Origin: Epiperipatus broadwayi
Lineage: Eukaryota > Onychophora > Udeonychophora > Euonychophora > Peripatidae
NCBI GenBank assembly: GCA_028023455.1
Contig: JAQFVV010012420.1
Location: forward strand, 8,757,194-8,821,193
DNA length: 64,000 nt
Reading direction: 5' to 3'
Part shown: positions 36,331-49,010 of the stretch, piece after piece
Numbering within the stretch: the first letter of the stretch is position 1
Layout: every line of letters begins with the position of its first letter
The notes under the pieces: generated by a model
Seen by the model: the letters and a program-made list of their open reading frames with translations, nothing else
What the model was told of the DNA's origin: nothing
The model's database searches: none
Translations under genes and position numbers: made by a program

Positions 36331-39300
36331 ATTTATGTATGAATGTATAATATGAGGGGACACATTTTAATATAATATATATGTTGACATATCACAGGGT
36401 GTTTGCATGTGTGACTGCTTATACCAACCAGTCAAAATATGTTAGACATAATTATTTTAAGGTAGCAAATTAAAGAGCACGGACTCACACATGTATGCTC
36501 ATGTGATGTATGAAAGTGAAGAAAGCACACACATTGCATAAATGAAATTTACCTTAGTGGCATATATAATACGTAGGGAAGATATTGAATAAGCGTTCAA
36601 TAGAATATTTGTATGTCATTTTAAGCCAGCTTATTTCAAAATGTATAGGAACACGAGCAGATATATAAATTTAGTTGGTTATGCATATAATATTGAAATG
36701 TTTTATTGTAATTGTATTTATGTATTTAATTGAGCTGATTGTATAACTAACAATGTGATTTATTAAAAAGAAGAGTGTTAATAAATATAATCATAATGTA
36801 TTTAGTTTCCGAGTTATTATTATTAGTATTGATAATTTTTTTAATCTTATTTTGATTATAATTGATCATCATCATTCGTAAATATTAAGTAAATGTTAAG
36901 CATTGGATAGTAATTTACATATAATGATGTATGAAGCTATGCTTGATATATAACCATGTTTTGAGTAATTATAGGTTAATAGTAAAAAAGCTAAAATTTT
37001 ATTTTGTGCCCATGAATTTTGACCATCATTGGTAATGGTGGATATTATATAACTGGATAAATCACTGTTTAAACCTAAAACTGTTCAAGTAAATCATTAA
37101 AGATTTATCAGAAATTAAATTTTACGATATAAGATTAGTTATGATCACCATCATCGTTAAATAAACAGTAATAATTAAAACCAATCTTAAATGTAATTAA
37201 TATGTTTGGTAAATAGGGTTTTTTAAAAAGCTAAATATTATGTGGGGAGATTCATGATGATCATTCATCATCACTGTTTCATGTTGATGATTGAGCTATA
37301 ATTTTAATCATAATAGTATTTTAAGTAAATAACCATAAACATATATAAGAGATTATAATTTAGCCTGTAAGATTCATTATGATCATTCATTCACGGTAGT
37401 GATTGCTATAAATATATCTCAGTTTAGACATAATATGATTTTAAGAAAGTGCCTATATGCCTATATTAGATGAAGTTGTTGTTTTGAGTTCATTACAAAA
37501 GCTGTGGCTGGAATTATCATCATCCTCATTATATTATGATGAATAAATAAATTAAATAATTAGGTTTAATGGTCATATATGTAAGTAATGGTCTTCACTA
37601 TGTGTGTTTGTAAGCCATTAGTAAGAACATACATGCATCTGTACACCAACATTTTTAAACTGAGCTGGTAATTTCCATAAGAGTGATGGATATATAAATT
37701 TTATGGTATTGGGATCTTATAATTCTATTGATGCAGGTAAAATATAAGAATGTTATTTCTTTCATTCAAATGCATGTGTAGTAAAGAATGTACAAAAAAG
37801 ATGTGAACCCAATACACTATGACCAAATGATATTTATCTAGGTTTAAACAATCTAGTGTTAACCGTTGAAAACACATTTACTTAGCTAACCTGAATAAAA
37901 AGTGATAAAGTCCCTTTTTCAACTTGATATTAAATTTCTCTGATATTTTTTTAAGTTGTTGTAAATAGTGTCAGCATGTGCATGTGACCATGAAAATTCT
38001 TATATATGTGGAAAGATGAATGGGAATGATTCTTTGTTGAAGGAACATATTATTGGAGATAAGCATAATGCACTCTATTGCCTTCATTGTAATTTTCTTC
38101 AGTTACTATGGCTAATATGTATTGATCTAGTTATAACAGCTAGTGTATTTTGTTAGTTAAAATGATGTCCCAATATCGAAATATTTTAAATCTTAAATGA
38201 TGACAGTCATAAATTTTCATTTTTATTTTGTGTGTTTAGAAATGGGATAATTTATTTGTCTCATTATTGATGTGACTAAATAACAGTTTATGATAGTTTA
38301 AAATAGGCTATGGTGTTTTATTTATGTTAGTTACAAATTGGCTGTCATATTTTATATATTTTTTTATACTTACAAAGTGGCTATTCAAAGATGACTAGAG
38401 ATAGGCAATATACCTGAGATGAGAACAAGTCATAATGGCCTCAGGTTTCATTTTGTAATAGATATCATCACTTATTTATTAATTACAAATGATAGCAGCT
38501 ATCATAGCGTATGTGTATATTTAATTACAAATGGATGTCCAACTGAGACATGATATATACTAGCATATGCCTATTTAGTTACAAATGTTTATTAATTACC
38601 AATTATATCAGCTATCATAGTGTATTCTTATTTAGTTACAATATATATATATATATATGTGTGTGTATGTATGTATTGTGACCCTCTGAATGGGCACAAG
38701 AAACAAACTTTAATTAAATCATACTGTATCAGTGGAAAATAACTGTATTTAACTATAAAAAATGAAATAGTACTAAAAATTTTAAAAATGTATATTAATG
38801 GTCTAAAACCCTATGTGGGAGTTGCTTAGTTGAGAGTTTTATAAGCATTTAGTATTATTATAATATTTAATGAAACAATTAATGGATTATTACAGGAGTT
38901 GTTAATGTGTAAATTAAGTTAATGCAAATTTGGTTTATTTATTTGTAAAATTGTGGTTGGTATTTATTCAGATGGTTTTCTGATCTGTTTATTCATTGGC
39001 ACACCTATCCATTATAGGTAGTATAATCAGTGAAATATGTTTAACCAATAGCCATATAAGTTATATTTTAGTCAGGATAATTTAGTATTCATGTAGCAGC
39101 ATATGTGTGTGCATGTATGTCTGTATCATTTTCCAATTTTATTTTCATATTTAATTACAGTGCAGAATTTTACATTTTACAATAAACATTTAAAATTACA
39201 GCAAATATCACTGATAACAAGTGCAAGTATATTTTGAGTGATTAATGGATATCTGGATTAGTGAATTATTTGACAAACTAAATTGTATTATCAACTACTT

Positions 39301-42300
39301 AAAATATATCATGCTTCTGCCACTTTTTCTATATACATGGTTCTTTCCAATCTCTTCCAGAAATCAAGTCAGTTAAACTCAAAAGTATAATTTTTTTTAA
39401 ACATTATTAATTTATAAAATTTAGTATTGGAATTCTATCTGCCAGACAACTTTAAGGGAAAATGTCAGGCTAATTTTTTTACAAGGTATATTTTCTTCAC
39501 ACTCCATTCAATTAAATTTTAAATTAACACTATCGTTTGAAATGTATTTATATTCTTATAACCTAAATCTACTTTATTTGCCTATGTCTTCTATTGTTAA
39601 GGAGAAAATATAATTGCATGAACTTTATAATCTTTTAATGAAATTTATGAAGGACTGTTTAACAAAGTCTATCATAGTCTCTAAGTTTAAATTCTCTTCT
39701 AATTATATAAAAGTTAAGTTAAAATGAGAGGATGCATATATAATTTATTGTGCTATATTTTGAACTACTACATGATAATAACTATGCTTATCATTCATGT
39801 TTATAAAATATTTTATTAAAGAAGTGAATGCATGGCTCACAAGGAATTAACTAATAATTAGTATTTATTTAATGTGTACCTGATTTAAGTTGAGTAGAAA
39901 GATATTAATATCATATATTTTTTGTTCTTCTTGGTATGTGGACATATTATAAAAGAAAAATATTATTATCTAAGGAATTGCAGATTTTCCATGAACAGCA
40001 ATGGACCAAAATAATTATATTCATGCTAACTTATGAAGTTTATGGGAAGTCAATGTTCTTTTGGAAGACTGCTAAAGTTATTACTAAGTTGGAAATTTCC
40101 ATAATTAATTAAAATGGTCAATATCAAACAAATATATAGCTGAAATTATCTATCCATTATCTCCATTATTATAAAAAGTTTATTACTCATGCGTTGTATT
40201 AGTGAGCTCAATTAGCTATCACTAAGAACATTTGAGATTGCTTAATTAAATCTAAAATTGTGAATGTTTATCCTATAGGAATTTTTCTTCATGTTTTACT
40301 AACACATACTTATTTGAAATCATCATCCTTATCTTCACATCATTCAGGAGACTATGTTAAAGACTCTGCAAATGATTTTTTTAAGTTAAAGAAGAGTAAC
40401 CTATTTTTTTTTGTTATTGATATATCATAGACAGGTAGATAGGTTTATTTATTTATTTATTTTGTGCTATTTCCTTGACTTCAAGAATGTCTTGAATAGC
40501 ATATTACAAGTTGCAATATGCCGGTAATTGATTATTATTTAAATAGAATTTCCTATATGGGTTATATATACACCTTTCGTGTATTTTATTGAAGGCAGGT
40601 ATTTTTCTATTTAACGTCTCAAAGTGAGCATTTAGTTTAGAGGATAATAAATATATGAAAGATAAATATTGTTGTCAGAAATGGTGAAACCCCATTGACA
40701 ACAATTGCTGCAATTTAAAATTTTAAAACAGCTAATAGTTTGTCATAAACTAAAAAAATTTATTTTCAGTTTACCATTTACTTTACCATAACATTTGCAT
40801 ACTATATAATTTGGAATTATTTACACATTCTTATTCATACATATGTGTGTCTGTCTTATGCAGTTTATTTCATATATAATTAGTAAATATTCAGTTTTAT
40901 GACTTTATTTCTCTCTGTCAGTTTCAGATAATGTTGTATACTAAAAGAATTGAAAGAATTGGGGATCTATCTGTGAGTGAATTTATTTTCCAGTGTTAGG
41001 ATGAAATGTATAAGTAGCTGTGAGAAAGAAAGTTATTAGTGATATGTTCTATGTTGATTGGGATTGAGAACTCTCTCCCTTAATATATCGAAGTATTTGA
41101 CATGAGTGAAGTATATTTCAGATTATGTATTTACGCATTATAGAGATGATATTTTATGAAGTTAAGTAGTATATTTCCCCTTTATTCTGGTAATGAGACT
41201 GAGTTCCACACCAATAGTATATCTCAAAGTTAGGTGGGGAGTCATTGTTTGTAAATTAGAGTTATTAGTCAAGAAGCTTGTTTATTCCAAATATGCTTAA
41301 TTTTTTTTAAATATATCTTTTTGTTATCATAGAATCATAGTTATATGTAATGTAGTTAATGGTTAAATAAATGATAAAACTAAATTCTTTATGAATATTT
41401 AAAGCAGAAATAGTGTTATATTCATTGCTTGGTTTATGGTATTATTCGTATTATGATGCTTATTTAGTAGCTCTTAAGCAAACCAACAAGATGTAAATAT
41501 ATTGATTTTATCTTAATTATAGCATAAGATGTGGCACACACATAATGTAAATAACCTTGCAGACATGAGAGTATAGTGCTATTAAATTTATACATCAGGA
41601 ATTAAATATTTTAAATTATGTCATGTTAATTTACCACATGCTTTAAATCATCAAATCTTCAGAATGATTATTTTTTTTATTTTGAGTGTGTAAAAAGTAT
41701 AGATGTTTAAAAGGATTATTTGATTGAATTATTTAAGGTTACTCTCTTGACATTCAAAGTCATTAATTTGTTTTATCCCAATAAATGATATGTGATCTTC
41801 CCAACTTGTATATTTGTGCCCATAATAAGATATTTATTTATCCAGTGTTGTTTGCTAATAAAAGATGTTAGAGTTAATTAACAGCTTAAATATATTCGAA
41901 GTTAGAATATGAGGGCATTATTTTATTTGTTTATTCAAGTCTTATAAATGTCTAATCAATAAATAATAAAGTGTATAATAAAAAGAGATATCAAATCCAG
42001 ATTGGGAAATGTATTTGTAAATTTAGGAATTAGGACAAATAGTCCCAATGTGAACCAATTATATTTATTTTGATTGCAAAATGTAAATAAGTGCTTTATT
42101 TATTCAAAACTTTGTCTCAAGTTGTTCTTATATGCATTCGTATTCTAGTTTCCACATTTCACATATCTATTACAACATAAATGCACTACTTTATAAATTT
42201 GATAATAAGCATATTCAAATCTGATAATATTGTTCTCTTGATCCAAATATTATATGAAATACTTTACCACTTGGTAAACTTATGAAGAAGGTTGTATACT

Positions 42301-42935
42301 CAATTTATTATTTAGACAATGATGTGAGATTAAAAGGTATCCTGTTTTCTTCATTATCTAATTGCTAGTCCAGAGAACATCATTCATCTCATTCCATTAA
42401 TTTTTAGGATAATAGTTATAAGTTATTGCATAATAGAATATCTTTAATCAAATTGTATTAAAGTTTTCCTAAGATCTGATTTCATACTTCCGAATTAATA
42501 TTAATTTACCTATTTAGATTAAGACGTGCTAAATAGTGGAGTTATTTAATATCATGTTTTTCTGTTTTATTGTAGCTAATATAAGAGTGTATTTAGATGA
42601 TGGAAGAGTTCAAATTGAAATTATAGTTTATTAGCTTGAATAAATGAAACTTTATTGATTTCTATCATTTGGTTGATTAACAAATGAGGCATATATCTTA
42701 TTTTAATTATCAATAGTATTTCTTTCTTCATTTATTTAAATTCTACATGTTCTTGACTTCCTATAACCCTTCACTGAGCTATGCTATAAGTCAGGCATAA
42801 GTAGAAGAGTCTCAATACTAATTCAAAGCAAAATAAATTTGTTAATTTATTCTATTCATTAATAGAATTGGTGCCCTGGGCATTTGCTCATATAATGTGT
42901 ATTGGTGTTAAGTAAGGGGTTACTATATATATATA
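36331..42935. other. AT-rich non-coding DNA, nothing recognised
   Basis: About 6.6 kb without credible ORFs or identified elements. The only ORF in it that I considered (37968-38156, 62 codons) has no recognisable motif. An (AT)n-(GT)n tract lies at 38639-38680, and an (AT)n tract near 42925. Confidence 0.5.
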
Positions 42936-43511
42936 TAAAAAACAAAAACAAGTTTTAATCACGTTAACTTGCTGTTGCTTGTATTTATGATCAATAGATA
43001 GCATTTTACCAAAAACACCGACCAACCGTACGTTTGTTTACATAAACAACAAAAGAGTCAGAATTAACTATCTCTTTCATTTTGCCCACCCTCAGATCAG
43101 CTGATTTCAAGCTAATTTGCTATCATCAGTGAAGGATAAAGCCAGAAACTAGATCTAAACACTGACTCCAAGTGTTTATGCAAAATGTTTCTATTAGTTT
43201 GCAAGCATGAAATTTTTTAGACCGATAAAGTCTTCAAACTCAGCCTAACAAGCTAAATAGCTATATGAGTCTGATCTCAGTTCAGTTTCACCACATAGTC
43301 AAAGCCTCTGCAATATATATCATTGCAAAAACCTTTAAAGGTACATTTATGAAAAACAAAAACAAGTTTTAATCACGTTAACTTGCTGTCGCTTGTATTT
43401 ATGATCAATAGATGGTGTTTTACCAAAAACACTGACCAAGTGTCAAGTGTACGTTTGTTTACATAAATGACAAAAGAGTCAGAATTAACTATCTCTTTCA
43501 TTTTGCCCATA
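42936..43511 (-). mobile_element. Tandem hammerhead repeat (family B), about 1.4 units
   Basis: Two direct copies share ACAAGTTTTAATCACGTTAA and surrounding sequence with a period of 421 bp (CATTTTGCCC at 43078 and 43499). On the minus strand the first, partial copy starts at 43511, within about 8 bases of the position equivalent to the ribozyme cleavage site, and runs into a full copy that contains the ribozyme. AT microsatellites flank both ends. No ORF is present. Size, tandem layout, a hammerhead at the unit junction, and copies starting at the cleavage point match animal retrozymes; a Penelope-type terminal repeat is the alternative. Confidence 0.75.
43086..43138 (-). ncRNA. Hammerhead ribozyme motif, type I (family B copy 1)
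   Basis: On the minus strand: CTGATGA (43129-43123), stem II TAGC-AAATTA-GCT, GAAA (43108-43105), and stem III ATCAGCTGAT (43105-43096). The cleavage base is C at 43095. Stem I is CCTTCA (43135-43130) against TGAGGG (43094-43089), six pairs including one G-U. Every core nucleotide matches the hammerhead consensus, and stem I is the open stem, so it is type I with the short stem III typical of retroelement hammerheads. Confidence 0.82.
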
Positions 43512-43524
43512 TATATATATATAT

Positions 43525-44796
43525 TGTAATGCTATGGGGAAATGCAGGGTTGTACTTGGGTGATGGTCATCAGTATGTGAACATCAACTGCTCTAAATTG
43601 GTGAGCCACTTGTAACTCTACAGAAAATTGGAGTTTAAACCATGAGGGGTCAGAGGAATAGTATTTTTATCCTCAAGTTTAAAAAAAGCTGTCATGATAT
43701 AAGGTCACACACACACAACACTTCATGAAACAGGAATTGGATAGAATAAAGTAATTAACACTAGATAGAATATTTTTAAAACAATTATTTAATATCTGGT
43801 TAATAACAACAAAAACAATACATTTCAAACATGCATTTTATCAAAAAAATACATTTTTACAAAAATTACATTAATCAAACAATTAATTTTTATTCAGGGA
43901 TTAACTTTAAATTCAATAGGAAAAATTGTTAAACATGTTCAAAAAAATTAAAGATAGCAATCATTGATTCTACCCAGAGGGCAAATTAAGAAAGAGAAAA
44001 ACAACTTAGATTTATAGTAGAATATATATATTTTTAAAAAAGCTATTTTACCATTTGTAAAACAAAACCAACTGGGTTTTACAAAAAAAAAATATGTCTA
44101 ATAATTTGGAATATTTTAACATAGTGAAGTATTTACTGTATCAATTTTTATACAACACAAAAAAAAATTTTACATTTATGAAACAAAAAAAAGTTTCTAT
44201 TATTTAAAAAAATAGTGTGCACACATAATAAAAAATAATACCTCTAGTCATGGCTTTCTTGTGTGGAGGTCTTTTCCAATTGTTTGTGATGGAGTTTCTC
44301 TTTGAATGCTTCTAAGTATGGGCCTGATTAAATTTGTCATTTCCTGGGTCTGTAGCAATTCCAGGAAAATGAAAAGTATCAAATTTTGTCCATTTGGATT
44401 TCCAGGTGAGACAGAAGTTGACAGAGACTTATGCTCTTAGTTGAAGGCCAGATTGCAGACTACTTTAGGGGAGTATTCTTTTCTATATTTTTATTCCAGT
44501 GAAGGCTGGTTACATGAAGGAAGGTGATGCCTAGCTTTTAGCTGAATGTAGCACCTTGTTTTTATTGTATAAACTATTTTAGTGCTAAATGCATAGTATG
44601 CTAAAAGCTCCATTTAAAACTTCATTGCTTTCTCAACAGCTAAATTAGAAATATTTTCTTTTATTTTTTTCAGCAGCAGAATTAAGATTTGACTGCTCTC
44701 TTTAACAGATAAGTTAGCACATTTCTATATTTTTTCTGCCACAGGATTAAGATTTGATTGCTCTCTTCAACAGTTAAGTTAGTAATAACCTCTCCA
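43525..44796 (-). repeat. 3' LTR of element 2 (left end)
   Basis: Begins TGTAATGCTATGGGG and ends CCTCTCCA. Its right edge holds three degenerate repeats of about 65 bp, each with a (T)CAACAG(T)TAAGTTAG-like core (44625-44796). It lacks about 110 bp present in the other LTR near 49160-49270. Confidence 0.8.
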
Positions 44797-45492
44797 GTCA
44801 CTTAGGTATAACCATTAATTCACATCCCCACATTTTTAGGACCTTCTTTCCCACAAGCCAATTACAATTTCTTACATTATCATTTTTATAATAACCAATT
44901 AAATAAAATTTCATAAAAACAATTGTTCACTCTCCTTAATCATAGAGAATGAAAAACATGTTAAGAACTTATATTTAACAACATCAAATTCTTGACATTC
45001 TTTTATAATTAAAACCAAATCTTGCAAAAAACAACAAGATAATCTGTTAATTGCACAGATTTGATTTTGAAGTAAAAAAAACAATTCTGATTAATTAAAA
45101 TAAAATTTACAAAATTATTAAAATCTTATTTTGCTTTTTCCTCTTTTTTATTTTATTATTATTAAAAAAATACTCTTAATATATTTAATGTTTGAAAATT
45201 TTCATACTATCATATGGAGAATTTACAAACATTTAGTTAAATGAAGACCCATAAAAACATGCATTGGAAAATTAAATTTCATTTACTTCCTTAATTAAAT
45301 AATTTGTTTTATTTTTAAACCTGAGGAACATGCTGCCAAGTATCTAATTATTTATTTTTTTCTAGTGCAGCTATGTAGACAACTAGTTACATTACCTTGG
45401 TCCTAATATGGAAAATAAAATTGAGTTGAACCTCTTTCTTGATATTTTAGTTTGATTCAGACAATTTCATTTCACTACAACAAAACTTTACA

Positions 45493-45727
45493 TTAGTCAT
45501 GCTTTGCTGTGCATTAACATTTACACAGACTTGAAAGCTGGGATACAATTTATTAAGCCTTGTTGGTCTATTGGGTCAAAAGCAATTGCTTCATTTCTTG
45601 GGTCTATTGTTAGTCATGTTTTGCTGTTCTTTAACATTTATACAGACTTACAAGTTGAGGTATATTTTTTTAATTAAGCCATGTTAGGCTATTTGGTTAC
45701 TGGTAACAATCTCATTTATTTGATCTA
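45493..45727. repeat. Two-copy tandem repeat inside LTR element 2
   Basis: Two diverged units of 117 bp start at TTAGTCATG (45493 and 45610) in the 3' non-coding part of the element. Further left, 45960-46070 (minus) reads as a short Cys-rich segment (CLPGTELCHGCGAYKTC). It could be a decayed zinc-binding coding remnant, but I cannot name it. Confidence 0.6.
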
Positions 45728-46639
45728 TTGTTTTTTTTGGAGATGGGGTGACTATTGCCCTAATATATATGCATGCCTGCCTCTGGCACCTTGATAGACA
45801 GAAAACCTCCTTACCAAACACAAATTTGCAATGAAAAATAAGCACTATAAAAGCATCTCAGTTTATGCATAAATACAACTTACTACCCAGAGGGCACATT
45901 GAGAGAAAAAATAACCAAAGGAATGTTTGGTCATGTGCAATATTTGCTTATTTGCTTTACAAGTCTTATAGGCTCCACACCCATGACACAGTTCTGTGCC
46001 TGGTAGACAATTCAGTATTCTACTGATATAAAACCCAGCTTCTATGAGGGATTTATTCAGAAATAAATTAAACCTTAAGTATGTGCAATGTAGAGATAAA
46101 ACATTGGAGCATCATGAACACACTGCATCCCTATGTCTATAAGAATATTACCATCCACCATCATCACTGAAGGCAACACTACAATACTTCCAAATATTTA
46201 CCCCAATTTCTTCAAAGTATCTTCTTCTTTCCTCAGTTTCAGTTACATCACCTTGCTTTTTTTGTTTTCTTGGTCAGAAGTGTAACTGCATCCTGCTTTG
46301 AGAGACTGAGGATCATGATCAGTTCTGATAATAATTCTCTGTGTTATGAGGTGATATATGTCTGGTTTATCCAGTTATTTGTGTTTTCTCATGGGATGAA
46401 GTACAATATTCATGATGAATATGTCCTTCATGAATATTTGATCCACTTCAGGATTTCCTAACTATTCAGATTCTGGTAAGACTATTTATGTCACCAGTTG
46501 AATTTCTCCTCTTTCTCTTCCATGGTGGCACTTTATTTCTTCTGTTATGATACCATGGTGGTGTCTTGATTTTTCACTTCCTATGCTCAATAGCATTCAT
46601 ATGTGGATTATTATCTCCTCTGTATGTCAGTTTCATTGG

Positions 46640-47460
46640 AGGTTTAAATCCCCCTTCCTTTTCAGCATACACAGGTTTGCTGCTGTCAAATGCATTTAAC
46701 AGTTAAGCCATCTGCTTAATTGTAAATCCATCAGTACCAATCAACATCCTTTCAATATGACTTGAAAAGTTATGTTTTAACATTCTTATTATTTGTAATT
46801 CTGGGAGAGGATCTGCAGTGAGTGCTCTCAATTTCACTATTTGCTTTCTAAAAAATGTAGTGTAGAGCTCACTTAGAGAACATTTCTCTTGGCGATACTT
46901 TATGTTTAAGCTCTTTCTGGTAATCCTCACTCCAGTAGCTCTTCATGATTGCCTGCTTGAACTTGATAAAATTATGAGGATGGATGAATAGTAAATCCCA
47001 CCATGCCTGTGATGCACCTTGAAGATGGCTACAAGCTATTGCCATCTTTACTTCTTCAGTAATGGTATTAATGCTGAAATATCTTTCCAGATTATTGATG
47101 AATTCAATGTGTGCCTCACCAGCCTTTCCTGAAAAAGTACTTATTTTAAGGAACTGGTTTACAATTCCAGGTATTTAGTTTGTATATTGACTTTCTATCT
47201 TTACTTTATCTATCTTTGTATTTTTAATTTCTTTTTTTGTTAATGCATGCATAGCAGCTTTTTTTGGTTTGACCATCTTGTGTATAGTCATCCTCTGATT
47301 GTTTTACTATTTTTTGGATTCTATTATCATCTCTGACCTTCAGGAATTTAATTTGATTAGCCTGGTTTCCTATATGCTCTTTTACCAATTCCAGACTTTG
47401 CTGACTTTTATTATTCACAGATTCCAATGCTTCCTGCACTTGGCTAATTTTATTATCCAT
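46640..47460 (-). pseudogene. gag: Degenerate gag of LTR element 2
   Basis: Reading leftward: an N-terminal coiled-coil-like segment (47460-47224, with SQQSLELVKEHIGNQ), then a capsid-like core near 47110-46970 containing IACSHLQGASQAWWDL, which matches IACSHLHGDAQAWWESL of element 1 almost residue for residue. Then FFRKQIVKLRAL (46930-46703) matches FFRRQVATLRTL there. A stop follows at the position matching element 1 KQMAEVL, and a basic tail (HRK, KRKRR) comes after. At least two frameshifts and several stops break it. A further charged region may extend to about 48118. Particle assembly is impossible from this copy. Confidence 0.82.
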
Positions 47461-48990
47461 TACTTCTTATATCTCTTTTATTTTCATATTGTGTTCTTCT
47501 TTGTTTTGTCTCACTTCATTCAGAACTTCTTCTTTAATTTGTTTGATTTGACTGCTATTTCATTAGCCATATTTTTTCTGTAGCATATCTACTTTTATTT
47601 CTTTCAACATTTCTTTTGTCATTTTTCTATTTTCTGCTTCTCTTTGTTGATTTTTATATTATCCTCCTCTTTATAGGAGTCTCTTATTATTCTCTTCTTT
47701 GTTTGTTTCTTTTTTATTCTCTTATTCTCTTTGTTGGTCTCTCTTTTTATTTTCTTTATTTATTATCATCTCTTTGTTGGTCTCTTTTTCTATTCTCTTC
47801 TTTAAGCATTTTTAATAATTGGAAAAACATGAAAGCCTCCTCTATTCTCTAAATTCCTTCCATCGGTTGCTAATTGTCTTCTTTTGGATCATGTTCTTCC
47901 ATTTTTTTGCTTTTCCTCTTGTCAGCATATATGTTTCTATTATAGAGTCTATCCTTCAAACTGTATTGTATCATTTTTACACAAGAATTACAAATCTGAA
48001 CTTTGAAAAATATCTCATAAAATAAGCTTAACATCACTTTCTCTTCCATGTAACCATATTTTACCTTATCTAACACTAGTACTATATTATTATTACCCCT
48101 AATCTGCCTTTCCTTCAACTTTATTGTCTTAATATCTGGTTTTAATTCATTAATTAATATATTACCCTGTTTTATTCTCCAATTCTATCCTGTTCATGTG
48201 TATGTGACCAATATATATTTCTATTGTATTTTTTTGTTATAAGTACATATGTGTATACAAACACACATTCATGTCAAGAACCATTTTTTAAAATCTTTCT
48301 TAGAGAGATCTGATGAGAATCTGATAGCAAAATAATGCATAGTGACTTGCAATATTGGTATAGATAAAGAATACAATCACTGGACTATAAGCATACAATG
48401 CAGTGTGAACTCCCAAAGGTCTATCTCAATTTAGACACTGTAGCTACCACAACCCTTGATATGGAATAAAAATGCAACAAAAATCTTTGCAAAGCTCTGC
48501 TCCTTTGAGTCTTATGGGCTAGAAAATATAAACTATGCTGCTCCTTTTTGGAGGCTTAGAGGATAGGAGATCATGGCAGCATTATGTTAACTGAACCATG
48601 ATAAACAATCAAAAAAAATCCAAAAATCTGAGGGTTGGAACAATACCTGAGAAAGAACATTCCATGTAGTTGCTTGAAAGCATTGCATCCTCAAGTCAAC
48701 AGCAAAACACTCCATCCATCACCAAAACTGAAAGTACATCTCAATCCAATCTTCAAAATCATGACTTGATCATCTGCTCAACTTTAAATATAAACTCCTT
48801 AAATAAACATTAATATTTCTATTTTGTAATTTATAACTGAATTATAACAATCATCCTCTATGCTCTTGTCACATTTTACAGTAATATGTTTAAATTAATT
48901 CTGTATCAAAATACAGAATTTTGTTTTTCAGGTATATTTCTGAGATTCAAACTATGTTGTCACTGACTACCAGAACCTGATCATCATCAT

Positions 48991-49009
48991 GCCCATAGTT
49001 GGGTCACTA
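48991..49009 (-). promoter_or_regulatory. Primer-binding-like site of LTR element 2
   Basis: The minus strand next to the 5' LTR reads TAGTGACCCAACTATGGGC. Sites of the form TGGTGACCC are used by several Ty3/gypsy lineages. Here the second base is A, so the site is decayed or the call is wrong. Confidence 0.45.
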
Positions 49010-49010
49010 T

